64,000 bases of DNA from Lasioglossum baleicum (lineage: Eukaryota; Arthropoda; Insecta; Hymenoptera; Halictidae). The translations under genes and the position numbers were made by a program. The DNA lies in the NCBI RefSeq assembly GCF_051020765.1, contig NW_027469531.1, positions 1 to 64,000 on the forward strand, in the 5' to 3' direction. Under the pieces are notes generated by a model. The model worked only from the letters and a program-made list of their open reading frames with translations. It made no database searches and had not been told where the DNA came from. This document shows positions 36,601 to 49,929 of this stretch, piece by piece. How positions within the stretch are numbered: the first letter of the stretch is position 1; each line of letters starts with the position of its first letter.

Positions 36601-39600
36601 ACAAAACCTCGCACGTGTTTTTACACGACTAGCCTGCGGGATGCATCCTCTCGCACGTGTTTTTGCTCGACTAGCCTGCGGGATGCATCCTCTCGCACGT
36701 GTTTTTGCTCGACTAGCCTGCGGGATGCATCCTCTCGCACGTGTTTGTGCTCGACTAGCCTGCGGGATGCATCCTCTCGCACGTGTTTTTACTCGACTAG
36801 CCTGCGGGATGCATCCTCTCGCACGTGTTTTTGCTCGACTAGCCTGCGGGATGCATCCTCTCGCACGTGTTTTTACTCGACTAGCCTGCGGGATGCATCC
36901 TCTCGCACGTGTTTTTACTCGACTACCCTGCGGGATGCATCCTCTCGCACGTGTTTTTGCTCGACTAGCCATGCGCATCCCAAAAAACCTGCGCATGCGC
37001 ATCCCACAAAACCTCGCACGTGTTTTTACTCGACTAGCCTGCGGGATGCATCCTCTCGCACGTGTTTTTACTCGACTAGCCTGCGGGATGCATCCTCTCG
37101 CACGTGTTTTTACTCGACTAGCCTGCGGGATGCATCCTCTCGCAAGTGTTTTTACTCGACTAGCCTGCGGGATGCATCCTCTCGCACGTGTTTTTACTCG
37201 ACTAGCCTGCGGGATGCATCCTCTCGCACGTGTTTTTGCTCGACTAGCCATGCGCATCCCAAAAAACCTGCGCATGCGCATCCCACAAAACCTGCGCATG
37301 CGCATCCCACAAAACCTCGCACGTGTTTTTACTCGACTAGCCTGCGGGATGCATCCTCTCGCACGTGTTTTTGCTCGACTAGCCTGCGGGATGCATCCTC
37401 TCGCACGTGTTTTTGCTCGACTAGGCATGCGCATCCCAAAAAACCTGCGCATGCGCATCCCACAAAACCTCGCACGTGTTTTTACTCGACTAGCCTGCGG
37501 GATGCATCCTCTCGCACGTGTTTTTGCTCGACTAGCCTGCGGGATGCATCCTCTCGCACGTGTTTTTGCTCGACTAGCCTGCGGGATGCATCCCCTCGCA
37601 CGTGTTTTTACTCGACTAGCCTGCAGGATTCATCCTCTCGCACGTGTTTTTACTCGACTAGCCAGCGGGATGCATCCTCTCGCACGTGTTTTTGCTCGAC
37701 TAGCCATGCGCATCCCAAAAAACCTGCGCATGCGAACCCCACAAAACCTGCGCATGCGCATCCCACAAAACCTCGCACGTGTTTTTACTCGACTAGCCTG
37801 CGGGATGCATCCTCTCGCACGTGTTTTTACTCGACTACCCTGCGGGATGCATCCTCTCGCACGTGTTTTTGCTCGACTAGCCATGCGCATCCCAAAAAAC
37901 CTGCGCATGCGCATCCCACAAAACCTGCGCATGCGCATCCCACAAAACCTCGCACGTGTTTTTACTCGACTAGCCAGCGGGATGCATCCTCTCGCACGTG
38001 TTTTTACTCGACTAGCCTGCGGGATGCATCCTCTCGCACGTGTTTTTACTCGACTAGCCTGCGGGATGCATCCTCTCGCACGTGTTTTTGCTCGACTAGC
38101 CTGCGGGATGCATCCTCTCGCACGTGTTTTTGCTCGACTAGGCATGCGCATCCCAAAAAACCTGCGCATGCGCATCCCACAAAACCTGCGCATGCGCATC
38201 CCACAAAACCTCGCACGTGTTTTTACTCGACTAGCCTGCGGGATGCATCCTCTCGCACGTGTTTTTGCTCGACTAGGCATGCGCATCCCAAAAAACCTGC
38301 GCATGCGCATCCCACAAAACCTGCGCATGCGCATCCCACAAAACCTGCGCATGCGCATCCCACAAAACCTCGCACGTGTTTTTACTCGACTAGCCTGCGG
38401 GATGCATCCTCTCGCACGTGTTTTTACTCGACTAGCCTGCGGGATGCATCCTCTCGCACGTGTTTTTGCTCGACTAGCCTGCGGGATGCATCCTCTCGCA
38501 CGTGTTTTTGCTCGACTAGCCTGCGGGATGCATCCTCTCGCACGTGTTTGTGCTCGACTAGCCTGCGGGATGCATCCTCTCGCACGTGTTTTTTCTCGAC
38601 TAGGCATGCGCATCCCAAAAAACCTGCGCATGCGCATCCCAAAAAACCTGCGCATGCGCATCCCACAAAACCTGCGCATGCGCATCCCACAAAACCTCGC
38701 ACGTGTTTTTACTCGACTAGCCTGCGGGATGCATCCTCTCGCACGTGTTTTTGCTCGACTACGCATGCGCATCCCAAAAAACCTGCGCATGCGCATCCCA
38801 CAAAACCTCGCACGTGTTTTTACTCGACTAGCCTGCGGGATGCATCCTCTCGCACGTGTTTTTACTCGACTAGCCTGCGGGATGCATCCTCTCGCACGTG
38901 TTTTTGCTCGACTAGCCATGCGCATCCCAAAGAACCTGCGCATGCGCATCCCACAAAACCTCGCACGTGTTTTTACTCGACTAGCCTGCGGGATGCATCC
39001 TCTCGCACGTGTTTTTACTCGACTAGCCTGCGGGATGCATCCTCTCGCACGTGTTTTTACTCGACTAGCCTGCGGGATGCATCCTCTCGCACGTGTTTTT
39101 ACTCGACTAGCCTGCGGGATGCATCCTCTCGCACGTGTTTTTACTCGACTAGCCTGCGGGATGCATCCTCTCGCACGTGTTTTTGCTCGACTAGCCATGC
39201 GCATCCCAAAAAACCTGCGCATGCGCATCCCACAAAACCTGCGCATGCGCATCCCACAAAACCTCGCACGTGTTTTTACTCGACTAGCCTGCGGGATGCA
39301 TCCTCTCGCACGTGTTTTTGCTCGACTAGCCTGCGGGATGCATCCTCTCGCACGTGTTTTTGCTCGACTAGCCTGCGGGATGCATCCTCTCGCACGTGTT
39401 TGTGCTCGACTAGCCTGCGGGATGCATCCTCTCGCACGTGTTTTTACTCGACTAGCCTGCGGGATGCATCCTCTCGCACGTGTTTTTGCTCGACTAGCCT
39501 GCGGGATGCATCCTCTCGCACGTGTTTTTGCTCGACTAGCCTGCGGGATGCATCCTCTCGCACGTGTTTTTACTCGACTAGCCTGCAGGATGCATCTTCT

Positions 39601-40600
39601 CGCACGTGTTTTTACTCGACTAGCCAGCGGGATGCATCCTCTCGCACGTGTTTTTGCTCGACTAGCCATGCGCATCCCAAAAAACCTGCGCATGCGCACC
39701 CCACAAAACCTGCGCATGCGCATCCCACAAAACCTCGCACGTGTTTTTACTCGACTAGCCTGCGGGATGCATCCTCTCGCACGTGTTTTTACTCGACTAC
39801 CCTGCGGGATGCATCCTCTCGCACGTGTTTTTGCTCGACTAGCCATGCGCATCCCAAAAAACCTGCGCATGCGCATCCCACAAAACCTGCGCATGCGCAT
39901 CCCACAAAACCTCGCACGTGTTTTTACTCGACTAGCCTGCGGGATGCATCCTCTCGCACGTGTTTTTACTCGACTAGCCTGCGGGATGCATCCTCTCGCA
40001 CGTGTTTTTACTCGACTACCCTGCGGGATGCATCCTCTCGCACGTGTTTTTGCTCGACTAGCCATGCGCATCCCAAAAAACCTGCGCATGCGCATCCCAC
40101 AAAACCTGCGCATGCGCATCCCACAAAACCTCGCACGTGTTTTTACTCGACTAGCCAGCGGGATGCATCCTCTCGCACGTGTTTTTGCTCGACTAGCCAT
40201 GCGCATCCCAAAAAACCTGCGCATGCGCATCCCACAAAACCTGCGCATGCGCGTCCCACAAAACCTGCGCATGCGCATCCCACAAAACCTCGCACGTGTT
40301 TTTACTCGACTAGCCTGCGGGATGCATCCTCTCGCACGTGTTTTTGCTCGACTAGCCATGCGCATCCCAAAAAACCTGCGCATGCGCATCCCACAAAACC
40401 TCGCACGTGTTTTTACTCGACTAGCCTGCGGGATGCATCCTCTCGCACGTGTTTTTGCTCGACTAGCCTGCGGGATGCATCCTCTCGCACGTGTTTTTAT
40501 ACGACTAGCCTGCGGGATGCATCCTCTCGCACGTGTTTTTACTCGACTACCCTGCGGGATGCATCCTCTCGCACGTGTTTTTGCTCGACTAGCCATGCGC
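33670..40600 (+). repeat. S-type HOR region, copy 2 of a >7 kb duplication
   Basis: It is the partner of 10.3-17.5 kb, with the marker order preserved. Its left end carries CCCACGAAACC (33703), a variant shared with 23762 instead. The left boundary is therefore mosaic and this copy may have been assembled from more than one S-type source. Confidence 0.72.
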
Positions 40601-41078
40601 ATCCCAAAAAACCTGCGCATGCGCATCCCACAAAACCTCGCACGTGTTTTTACTCGACTAGCCTGCGGGATGCATCCTCTCGCACGTGTTTTTACTCGAC
40701 TAGCCTGCGGGATGCATCCTCTCGCACGTGTTTTTACTCGACTAGCCTGCGGGATGCATCCTCTCGCAAGTGTTTTTACTCGACTAGCCTGCGGGATGCA
40801 TCCTCTCGCACGTGTTTTTACTCGACTAGCCTGCGGGATGCATCCTCTCGCACGTGTTTTTGCTCGACTAGCCATGCGCATCCCAAAAAACCTGCGCATG
40901 CGCATCCCACAAAACCTGCGCATGCGCATCCCACAAAACCTCGCACGTGTTTTTACTCGACTAGCCTGCGGGATGCATCCTCTCGCACGTGTTTTTGCTC
41001 GACTAGCCTGCGGGATGCATCCTCTCGCACGTGTTTTTGCTCGACTAGCCTGCGGGATGCATCCTCTCGCACGTGTTT

Positions 41079-43040
41079 GTGGTCGACTAGCCTGCGGGAT
41101 GCATCCTCTCGCACGTGTTTTTACTCGACTAGCCTGCGGGATGCATCCTCTCGCACGTGTTTTTGCTCGACTAGCCTGCGGGATGCATCCTCTCGCACGT
41201 GTTTTTGCTCGACTAGCCTGCGGGATGCATCCCCTCGCACGTGTTTTTACTCGACTAGCCTGCAGGATGCATCCTCTCGCACGTGTTTTTACTCGACTAG
41301 CCAGCGGGATGCATCCTCTCGCACGTGTTTTTGCTCGACTAGCCATGCGCATCCCAAAAAACCTGCGCATGCGCACCCCACAAAACCTGCGCATGCGCAT
41401 CCCACAAAACCTCGCACGTGTTTTTACTCGACTAGCCTGCGGGATGCATCCTCTCGCACGTGTTTTTACTCGACTACCCTGCGGGATGCATCCTCTCGCA
41501 CGTGTTTTTGCTCGACTAGCCATGCGCATCCCAAAAAACCTGCGCATGCGCATCCCACAAAACCTGCGCATGCGCATCCCACAAAACCTCGCACGTGTTT
41601 TTACTCGACTAGCCAGCGGGATGCATCCTCTCGCACGTGTTTCTACTCGACTAGCCTGCGGGATGCATCCTCTCGCACGTGTTTTTACTCGACTAGCCTG
41701 CGGGATGCATCCTCTCGCACGTGTTTTTGCTCGACTAGCCTGCGGGATGCATCCTCTCGCACGTGTTTTTGCTCGACTAGGCATGCGCATCCCAAAAAAC
41801 CTGCGCATGCGCATCCCAAAAAACCTGCGCATGCGCATCCCACAAAACCTGCGCATGCGCATCCCACAAAACCTCGCACGTGTTTTTACTCGACTAGCCT
41901 GCGGGATGCATCCTCTCGCACGTGTTTTTGCTCGACTAGGCATGCGCATCCCAAAAAACCTGCGCATGCGCATCCCACAAAACCTGCGCATGCGCATCCC
42001 ACAAAACCTCGCACGTGTTTTTACTCGACTAGCCTGCGGGATGCATCCTCTCGCACGTGTTTTTACTCGACTAGCCTGCGGGATGCATCCTCTCGCACGT
42101 GTTTTTGCTCGACTAGCCTGCGGGATGCATCCTCTCGCACGTGTTTTTGCTCGACTAGCCTGCGGGATGCATCCTCTCGCACGTGTTTATGCTCGACTAG
42201 CCTGCGGGATGCATCCTCTCGCACGTGTTTTTGCTCGACTAGGCATGCGCATCCCAAAAAACCTGCGCATGCGCATCCCAAAAAACCTGCGCATGCGCAT
42301 CCCACAAAACCTGCGCATGCGCATCCCACAAAACCTCGCACGTGTTTTTACTCGACTAGCCAGCGGGATGCATCCTCTCGCACGTGTTTTTGCTCGACTA
42401 GGCATGCGCATCCCAAAAAACCTGCGCATGCGCATCCCACAAAACCTCGCACGTGTTTTTACTCGACTAGCCTGCGGGATGCATCCTCTCGCACGTGTTT
42501 TTACTCGACTAGCCTGCGGGATGCATCCTCTCGCACGTGTTTTTGCTCGACTAGCCATGCGCATCCCAAAAAACCTGCGCATGCGCATCCCACAAAACCT
42601 CGCACGTGTTTTTACTCGACTAGCCTGCGGGATGCATCCTCTCGCACGTGTTTTTACTCGACTAGCCTGCGGGATGCATCCTCTCGCACGTGTTTTTACT
42701 CGACTAGCCTGCGGGATGCATCCTCTCGCAAGTGTTTTTACTCGCCTAGCCTGCGGGATGCATCCTCTCGCACGTGTTTTTACTCGACTAGCCTGCGGGA
42801 TGCATCCTCTCGCACGTGTTTTTGCTCGACTAGCCATGCGCATCCCAAAAAACCTGCGCATGCGCATCCCACAAAACCTGCGCATGCGCATCCCACAAAA
42901 CCTCGCACGTGTTTTTACTCGACTAGCCTGCGGGATGCATCCTCTCGCACGTGTTTTTGCTCGACTAGCCTGCGGGATGCATCCTCTCGCACGTGTTTTT
43001 GCTCGACTAGCCTGCGGGATGCATCCTCTCGCACGTGTTT
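41079..43040 (+). repeat. S-type HOR unit (1,962 bp)
   Basis: It is bounded by GTGGTCG at 41079 and 43041. The unit that follows shares the private CCACAAGACC B variant (43364) with 21891, at an offset of 21,473 bp. The 43.0 kb unit is therefore a copy of the 21.6 kb unit. Confidence 0.8.
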
Positions 43041-43740
43041 GTGGTCGACTAGCCTGCGGGATGCATCCTCTCGCACGTGTTTTTACTCGACTAGCCTGCG
43101 GGATGCATCCTCTCGCACGTGTTTTTGCTCGACTAGCCTGCGGGATGCATCCTCTCGCACGTGTTTTTGCTCGACTAGCCTGCGGGATGCATCCCCTCGC
43201 ACGTGTTTTTACTCGACTAGCCTGCAGGATGCATCCTCTCGCACGTGTTTTTACTCGACTAGCCAGCGGGATGCATCCTCTCGCACGTGTTTTTTCTCGA
43301 CTAGCCATGCGCATCCCAAAAAACCTGCGCATGCGCACCCCACAAAACCTGCGCATGCGCATCCCACAAGACCTCGCACGTGTTTTTACTCGACTAGCCT
43401 GCGGGATGCATCCTCTCGCACGTGTTTTTACTCGACTACCCTGCGGGATGCATCCTCTCGCACGTGTTTTTGCTCGACTAGCCATGCGCATCCCAAAAAA
43501 CCTGCGCATGCGCATCCCACAAAACCTGCGCATGCGCATCCCACAAAACCTCGCACGTGTTTTTACTCGACTAGCCAGCGGGATGCATCCTCTCGCACGT
43601 GTTTTTACTCGACTAGCCTGCGGGATGCATCATCTCGCACGTGTTTTTACTCGACTAGCCTGCGGGATGCATCCTCTCGCACGTGTTTTTGCTCGACTAG
43701 CCTGCGGGATGCATCCTCTCGCACGTGTTTTTGCTCGACT

Positions 43741-43790
43741 AGGCATGCGGGATGCATCCTCTCGCACGTGTTTTTGCTCGACTAGGCATG
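43741..43790 (+). repeat. Aberrant A/B junction (one-base gain, probable template switch)
   Basis: The left B junction CTAGGCATGCG runs straight into the A core GGGATGCATCC, where CGCATCCC would be expected. One A monomer later the normal CTAGGCATGCGCATCCC junction follows (from 43784). The two sequences share ATGCG/TGCG, so the switch point is explained by four to five bases of microhomology. Confidence 0.85.
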
Positions 43791-44061
43791 CGCATCCCAA
43801 AAAACCTGCGCATGCGCATCCCAAAAAACCTGCGCATGCGCATCCCACAAAACCTGCGCATGCGCATCCCACAAAACCTCGCACGTGTTTTTACTCGACT
43901 AGCCTGCGGGATGCATCCTCTCGCACGTGTTTTTGCTCGACTAGGCATGCGCATCCCAAAAAACCTGCGCATGCGCATCCCACAAAACCTCGCACGTGTT
44001 TTTACTCGACTAGCCTGCGGGATGCATCCTCTCGCACGTGTTTTTACTCGACTAGCCTGCG

Positions 44062-46029
44062 GGATGCATCCTCTCGCACGTGTTTTTACTCGACTAGTCT
44101 GCGGGATGCATCCTCTCGCACGTGTTTTTACTCGACTAGCCTGCGGGATGCATCCTCTCGCACGTGTTTTTACTCGACTAGCCTGCGGGATGCATCCTCT
44201 CGCACGTGTTTTTACTCGACTAGCCTGCGGGATGCATCCTCTCGCACGTGTTTTTGCTCGACTAGCCTGCGGGATGCATCCTCTCGCACGTGTTTTTGCT
44301 CGACTAGCCTGCGGGATGCATCCTCTCGCACGTGTTTTTGCTCGACTAGCCTGCTGGATGCATCCTCTCGCACGTGTTTTTACTCGACTAGCCTGCAGGA
44401 TGCATCCTCTCGCACGTGTTTTTACTCGACTAGCCTGCGGGATGCATCCTCTCGCACGTGTTTTTACTCGACTACCCTGCGGGATGCATCCTCTCGCACG
44501 TGTTTTTGCTCGACTAGCAATGCGCATCCCAAAAAACCTGCGCATGCGCATCCCACAAAACCTGCGCATGCGCATCCCACAAAACCTCGCACGTGTTTTT
44601 ACTCGACTAGCCTGCGGGATGCATCCTCTCGCACGTGTTTTTACTCGACTAGCCTGCGGGATGCATCCTCTCGCACGTGTTTTTACTCGACTACCCTGCG
44701 GGATGCATCCTCTCGCACGTGTTTTTGCTCGACTAGCCATGCGCATCCCAAAAAACCTGCGCATGCGCATCCCACAAAACCTCGCACGTGATTTTACTCG
44801 ACTAGCCTGCGGGATGCATCCTCTCGCACGTGTTTTTACTCGACTAGCCTGCGGGATGCATCCTCTCGCACGTGTTTTTACTCGACTAGCCTGCGGGATG
44901 CATCCTCTCGCACGTGTTTTTGCTCGACTAGCCTGCGGGATGCATCCTCTCGCACGTGTTTTTGCTCGACTAGCCTGCGGGATGCATCCTCTCGCACGTG
45001 TTTGTGCTCGACTAGCCTGCGGGATGCATCCTCTCGCACGTGTTTTTACTCGACTAGCCTGCGGGATGCATCCTCTCGCACGTGTTTTTGCTCGACTAGC
45101 CTGCGGGATGCATCCTCTCGCACGTGTTTTTGCTCGACTAGCCTGCGGGATGCATCCTCTCGCACGTGTTTTTACTCGACTAGCCTGCAGGATGCATCCT
45201 CTCGCACGTGTTTTTACTCGACTAGCCAGCGGGATGCATCCTCTCGCACGTGTTTTTGCTCGACTAGCCATGCGCATCCCAAAAAACCTGCGCATGCGCA
45301 CCCCACAAAACCTGCGCATGCGCATCCCACAAAACCTCGCACGTGTTTTTACTCGACTAGCCTGCGGGATGCATCCTCTCGCACGTGTTTTTACTCGACT
45401 ACCCTGCGGGATGCATCCTCTCGCACGTGTTTTTGCTCGACTAGCCATGCGCATCCCAAAAAACCTGCGCATGCGCATCCCACAAAACCTGCGCATGCGC
45501 ATCCCACAAAACCTGCGCATGCGCATCCCACAAAACCTCGCACGTGTTTTTACTCGACTAGCCTGCGGGATGCATCCTCTCGCACGTGTTTTTACTCGAC
45601 TAGCCTGCGGGATGCATCCTCTCGCACGTGTTTTTACTCGACTACCCTGCGGGATGCATCCTCTCGCACGTGTTTTTGCTCGACTAGCCATGCGCATCCC
45701 AAAAAACCTGCGCATGCGCATCCCACAAAACCTGCGCATGCGCATCCCACAAAACCTCGCACGTGTTTTTACTCGACTAGCCAGCGGGATGCATCCTCTC
45801 GCACGTGTTTTTGCTCGACTAGCCATGCGCATCCCAAAAAACCTGCGCATGCGCATCCCACAAAACCTGCGCATGCGCGTCCCACAAAACCTGCGCATGC
45901 GCATCCCACAAAACCTCGCACGTGTTTTTACTCGACTAGCCTGCGGGATGCATCCTCTCGCACGTGTTTTTGCTCGACTAGCCTGCGGGATGCATCCTCT
46001 CGCACGTGTTTTTGCTCGACTACCCTGCA
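44062..46029 (+). repeat. 1,968-bp tandem HOR duplication, copy 1
   Basis: Marker pairs lie exactly 1,968 bp apart: CTGCTGG 44351/46319, CGTGATTTT 44791/46759, GTGCTCG variants near 45001/46969, and CTACCCTGCAGG ending at 46021/47989. The one difference I noted is TAGTCTG near 44096, which is TAGCCTG in copy 2; I did not align the copies exhaustively. Confidence 0.88.
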
Positions 46030-47997
46030 GGATGCATCCTCTCGCACGTGTTTTTACTCGACTAGCCTGCGGGATGCATCCTCTCGCACGTGTTTTTACT
46101 CGACTAGCCTGCGGGATGCATCCTCTCGCACGTGTTTTTACTCGACTAGCCTGCGGGATGCATCCTCTCGCACGTGTTTTTACTCGACTAGCCTGCGGGA
46201 TGCATCCTCTCGCACGTGTTTTTGCTCGACTAGCCTGCGGGATGCATCCTCTCGCACGTGTTTTTGCTCGACTAGCCTGCGGGATGCATCCTCTCGCACG
46301 TGTTTTTGCTCGACTAGCCTGCTGGATGCATCCTCTCGCACGTGTTTTTACTCGACTAGCCTGCAGGATGCATCCTCTCGCACGTGTTTTTACTCGACTA
46401 GCCTGCGGGATGCATCCTCTCGCACGTGTTTTTACTCGACTACCCTGCGGGATGCATCCTCTCGCACGTGTTTTTGCTCGACTAGCAATGCGCATCCCAA
46501 AAAACCTGCGCATGCGCATCCCACAAAACCTGCGCATGCGCATCCCACAAAACCTCGCACGTGTTTTTACTCGACTAGCCTGCGGGATGCATCCTCTCGC
46601 ACGTGTTTTTACTCGACTAGCCTGCGGGATGCATCCTCTCGCACGTGTTTTTACTCGACTACCCTGCGGGATGCATCCTCTCGCACGTGTTTTTGCTCGA
46701 CTAGCCATGCGCATCCCAAAAAACCTGCGCATGCGCATCCCACAAAACCTCGCACGTGATTTTACTCGACTAGCCTGCGGGATGCATCCTCTCGCACGTG
46801 TTTTTACTCGACTAGCCTGCGGGATGCATCCTCTCGCACGTGTTTTTACTCGACTAGCCTGCGGGATGCATCCTCTCGCACGTGTTTTTGCTCGACTAGC
46901 CTGCGGGATGCATCCTCTCGCACGTGTTTTTGCTCGACTAGCCTGCGGGATGCATCCTCTCGCACGTGTTTGTGCTCGACTAGCCTGCGGGATGCATCCT
47001 CTCGCACGTGTTTTTACTCGACTAGCCTGCGGGATGCATCCTCTCGCACGTGTTTTTGCTCGACTAGCCTGCGGGATGCATCCTCTCGCACGTGTTTTTG
47101 CTCGACTAGCCTGCGGGATGCATCCTCTCGCACGTGTTTTTACTCGACTAGCCTGCAGGATGCATCCTCTCGCACGTGTTTTTACTCGACTAGCCAGCGG
47201 GATGCATCCTCTCGCACGTGTTTTTGCTCGACTAGCCATGCGCATCCCAAAAAACCTGCGCATGCGCACCCCACAAAACCTGCGCATGCGCATCCCACAA
47301 AACCTCGCACGTGTTTTTACTCGACTAGCCTGCGGGATGCATCCTCTCGCACGTGTTTTTACTCGACTACCCTGCGGGATGCATCCTCTCGCACGTGTTT
47401 TTGCTCGACTAGCCATGCGCATCCCAAAAAACCTGCGCATGCGCATCCCACAAAACCTGCGCATGCGCATCCCACAAAACCTGCGCATGCGCATCCCACA
47501 AAACCTCGCACGTGTTTTTACTCGACTAGCCTGCGGGATGCATCCTCTCGCACGTGTTTTTACTCGACTAGCCTGCGGGATGCATCCTCTCGCACGTGTT
47601 TTTACTCGACTACCCTGCGGGATGCATCCTCTCGCACGTGTTTTTGCTCGACTAGCCATGCGCATCCCAAAAAACCTGCGCATGCGCATCCCACAAAACC
47701 TGCGCATGCGCATCCCACAAAACCTCGCACGTGTTTTTACTCGACTAGCCAGCGGGATGCATCCTCTCGCACGTGTTTTTGCTCGACTAGCCATGCGCAT
47801 CCCAAAAAACCTGCGCATGCGCATCCCACAAAACCTGCGCATGCGCGTCCCACAAAACCTGCGCATGCGCATCCCACAAAACCTCGCACGTGTTTTTACT
47901 CGACTAGCCTGCGGGATGCATCCTCTCGCACGTGTTTTTGCTCGACTAGCCTGCGGGATGCATCCTCTCGCACGTGTTTTTGCTCGACTACCCTGCA
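46030..47997 (+). repeat. 1,968-bp tandem HOR duplication, copy 2
   Basis: It is directly adjacent to copy 1 and in phase with it. Beyond about 48.1 kb the subtype order departs from copy 1, and the next, 1,998-bp-offset duplication begins. The two amplifications therefore overlap at the CTACCCTGCAGG monomer. Confidence 0.88.
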
Positions 47998-49265
47998 GGA
48001 TGCATCCTCTCGCACGTGTTTTTACTCGACTAGCCTGCGGGATGCATCCTCTCGCACGTGTTTTTACTCGACTAGCCTGCGGGATGCATCCTCTCGCACG
48101 TGTTTTTGCTCGACTAGCCTGCGGGATGCATCCTCTCGCACGTGTTTTTGCTCGACTAGCCTGCGGGATGCATCCTCTCGCACGTGTTTTTACTCGACTA
48201 GCCTGCAGGATGCATCCTCTCGCACGTGTTTTTACTCGACTAGCCTGCGGGATGCATCCTCTCGCACGTGTTTTTACTCGACTACCCTGCGGGATGCATC
48301 CTCTCGCACGTGTTTTTGCTCGACTAGCCATGCGCATCCCAAAAAACCTGCGCATGCGCATCCCACAAAACCTCGCACGTGTTTTTACTCGACTAGCCTG
48401 CGGGATGCATCCTCTCGCACGTGTTTTTGCTCGACTAGGCATGCGCATCCCAAAAAACCTGCGCATGCGCATCCCACAAAACCTCGCACGTGTTTTTACT
48501 CGACTAGCCTGCGGGATGCATCCTCTCGCACGTGTTTTTACTCGACTAGCCTGCGGGATGCATCCTCTCGCACGTGTTTTTACTCGACTAGCCTGCGGGA
48601 TGCATCCTCTCGCACGTGTTTTTGCTCGACTAGCCTGCGGGATGCATCCTCTCGCACGTGTTTTTGCTCGACTAGCCTGCGGGATGCATCCTCTCGCACG
48701 TGTTTTTGCTCGACTAGCCTGCAGGATGCATCCTCTCGCACGTGTTTTTACTCAACTAGCCTGCGGGATGCATCCTCTCGCACGTGTTTTTACTCGACTA
48801 GCCTGCGGGATGCATCCTCTCGCACGTGTTTTTGCTCGACTAGCCTGCGGGATGCATCCTCTCGCACGTGTTTTTGCTCGACTAGCCTGCGGGATGCATC
48901 CTCTCGCACGTGTTTTTACTCGACTAGCCTGCAGGATGCATCCTCTCGCACGTGTTTTTACTCGACTAGCCTGCGGGATGCATCCTCTCGCACGTGTTTT
49001 TACTCGACTACCCTGCGGGATGCATCCTCTCGCACGTGTTTTTGCTCGACTAGCCATGCGCATCCCAAAAAACCTGCGCATGCGCATCCCACAAAACCTC
49101 GCACGTGTTTTTACTCGACTACCCTGCGGGATGCATCCTCTCGCACCTGTTTTTGCTCGACTAGCCTGCGGGATGCATCCTCTCGCACGTGTTTTTACTC
49201 GACTAGCCTGCGGGATGCATCCTCTCGCACGTGTTTTTACTCGACTAGCCTGCAGGATGCATCCT
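47932..49265 (+). repeat. 1,998-bp-offset duplication, copy 1 (about 1.33 kb)
   Basis: Shared markers lie 1,998 bp apart: TACCCTGCAG 47989/49987, ACTCAACTAG (the loss of a CpG) near 48752/50750, and CACCTG 49144/51142. Copy 1 then has a second CACCTG (49270) that copy 2 lacks, marking the end of homology. A related copy without ACTCAACTAG lies at 52.96-54.3 kb, 3,033 bp from copy 2. Confidence 0.82.
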
Positions 49266-49929
49266 CTCGCACCTGTTTTTGCTCGACTAGCCTGCGGGAT
49301 GCATCCTCTCGCACGTGTTTTTACTCGACTAGCCTGCGGGATGCATCCTCTCGCACGTGTTTTTGCTCGACTAGCCATGCGCATCCCAAAAAACCTGCGC
49401 ATGCGCATCCCAAAAAACCTGCGCATGCGCATCCCACAAAACCTCGCACGTGTTTTTACTCGACTAGCCTGCGGGATGCATCCTCTCGCACGTGTTTTTA
49501 CTCGACTAGCCTGCGGGATGCATCCTCTCGCACGTGTTTTTGCTCGACTAGGCATGCGCATCCCAAAAAACCTGCGCATGCGCATCCCAAAAAACCTGCG
49601 CATGCGCATCCCACAAAACCTGCGCATGCGCATCCCACAAAACCTCGCACGTGTTTCTACTCGACTAGCCTGCGGGATGCATCCTCTCGCACGTGTTTTT
49701 GCTCGACTAGGCATGCGCATCCCAAAAAACCTGCGCATGCGCATCCCACAAAACCTCGCACGTGTTTTTACTCGACTAGCCTGCGGGATGCATCCTCTCG
49801 CACGTGTTTTTACTCGACTAGCCTGCGGGATGCATCCTCTCGCACGTGTTTTTACTCGACTAGCCTGCGGGATGCATCCTCTCGCACGTGTTTTTGCTCG
49901 ACTAGCCTGCGGGATGCATCCTCTCGCAC

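Noticed and set aside
44770..44795. TGA stops at CGTGATTTT (for example 44791, 46759) as real gene ends
   Set aside because: They are a recurrent T-to-A variant of the monomer, inherited with the HOR, and the same variant occurs at nine further places with no gene context.
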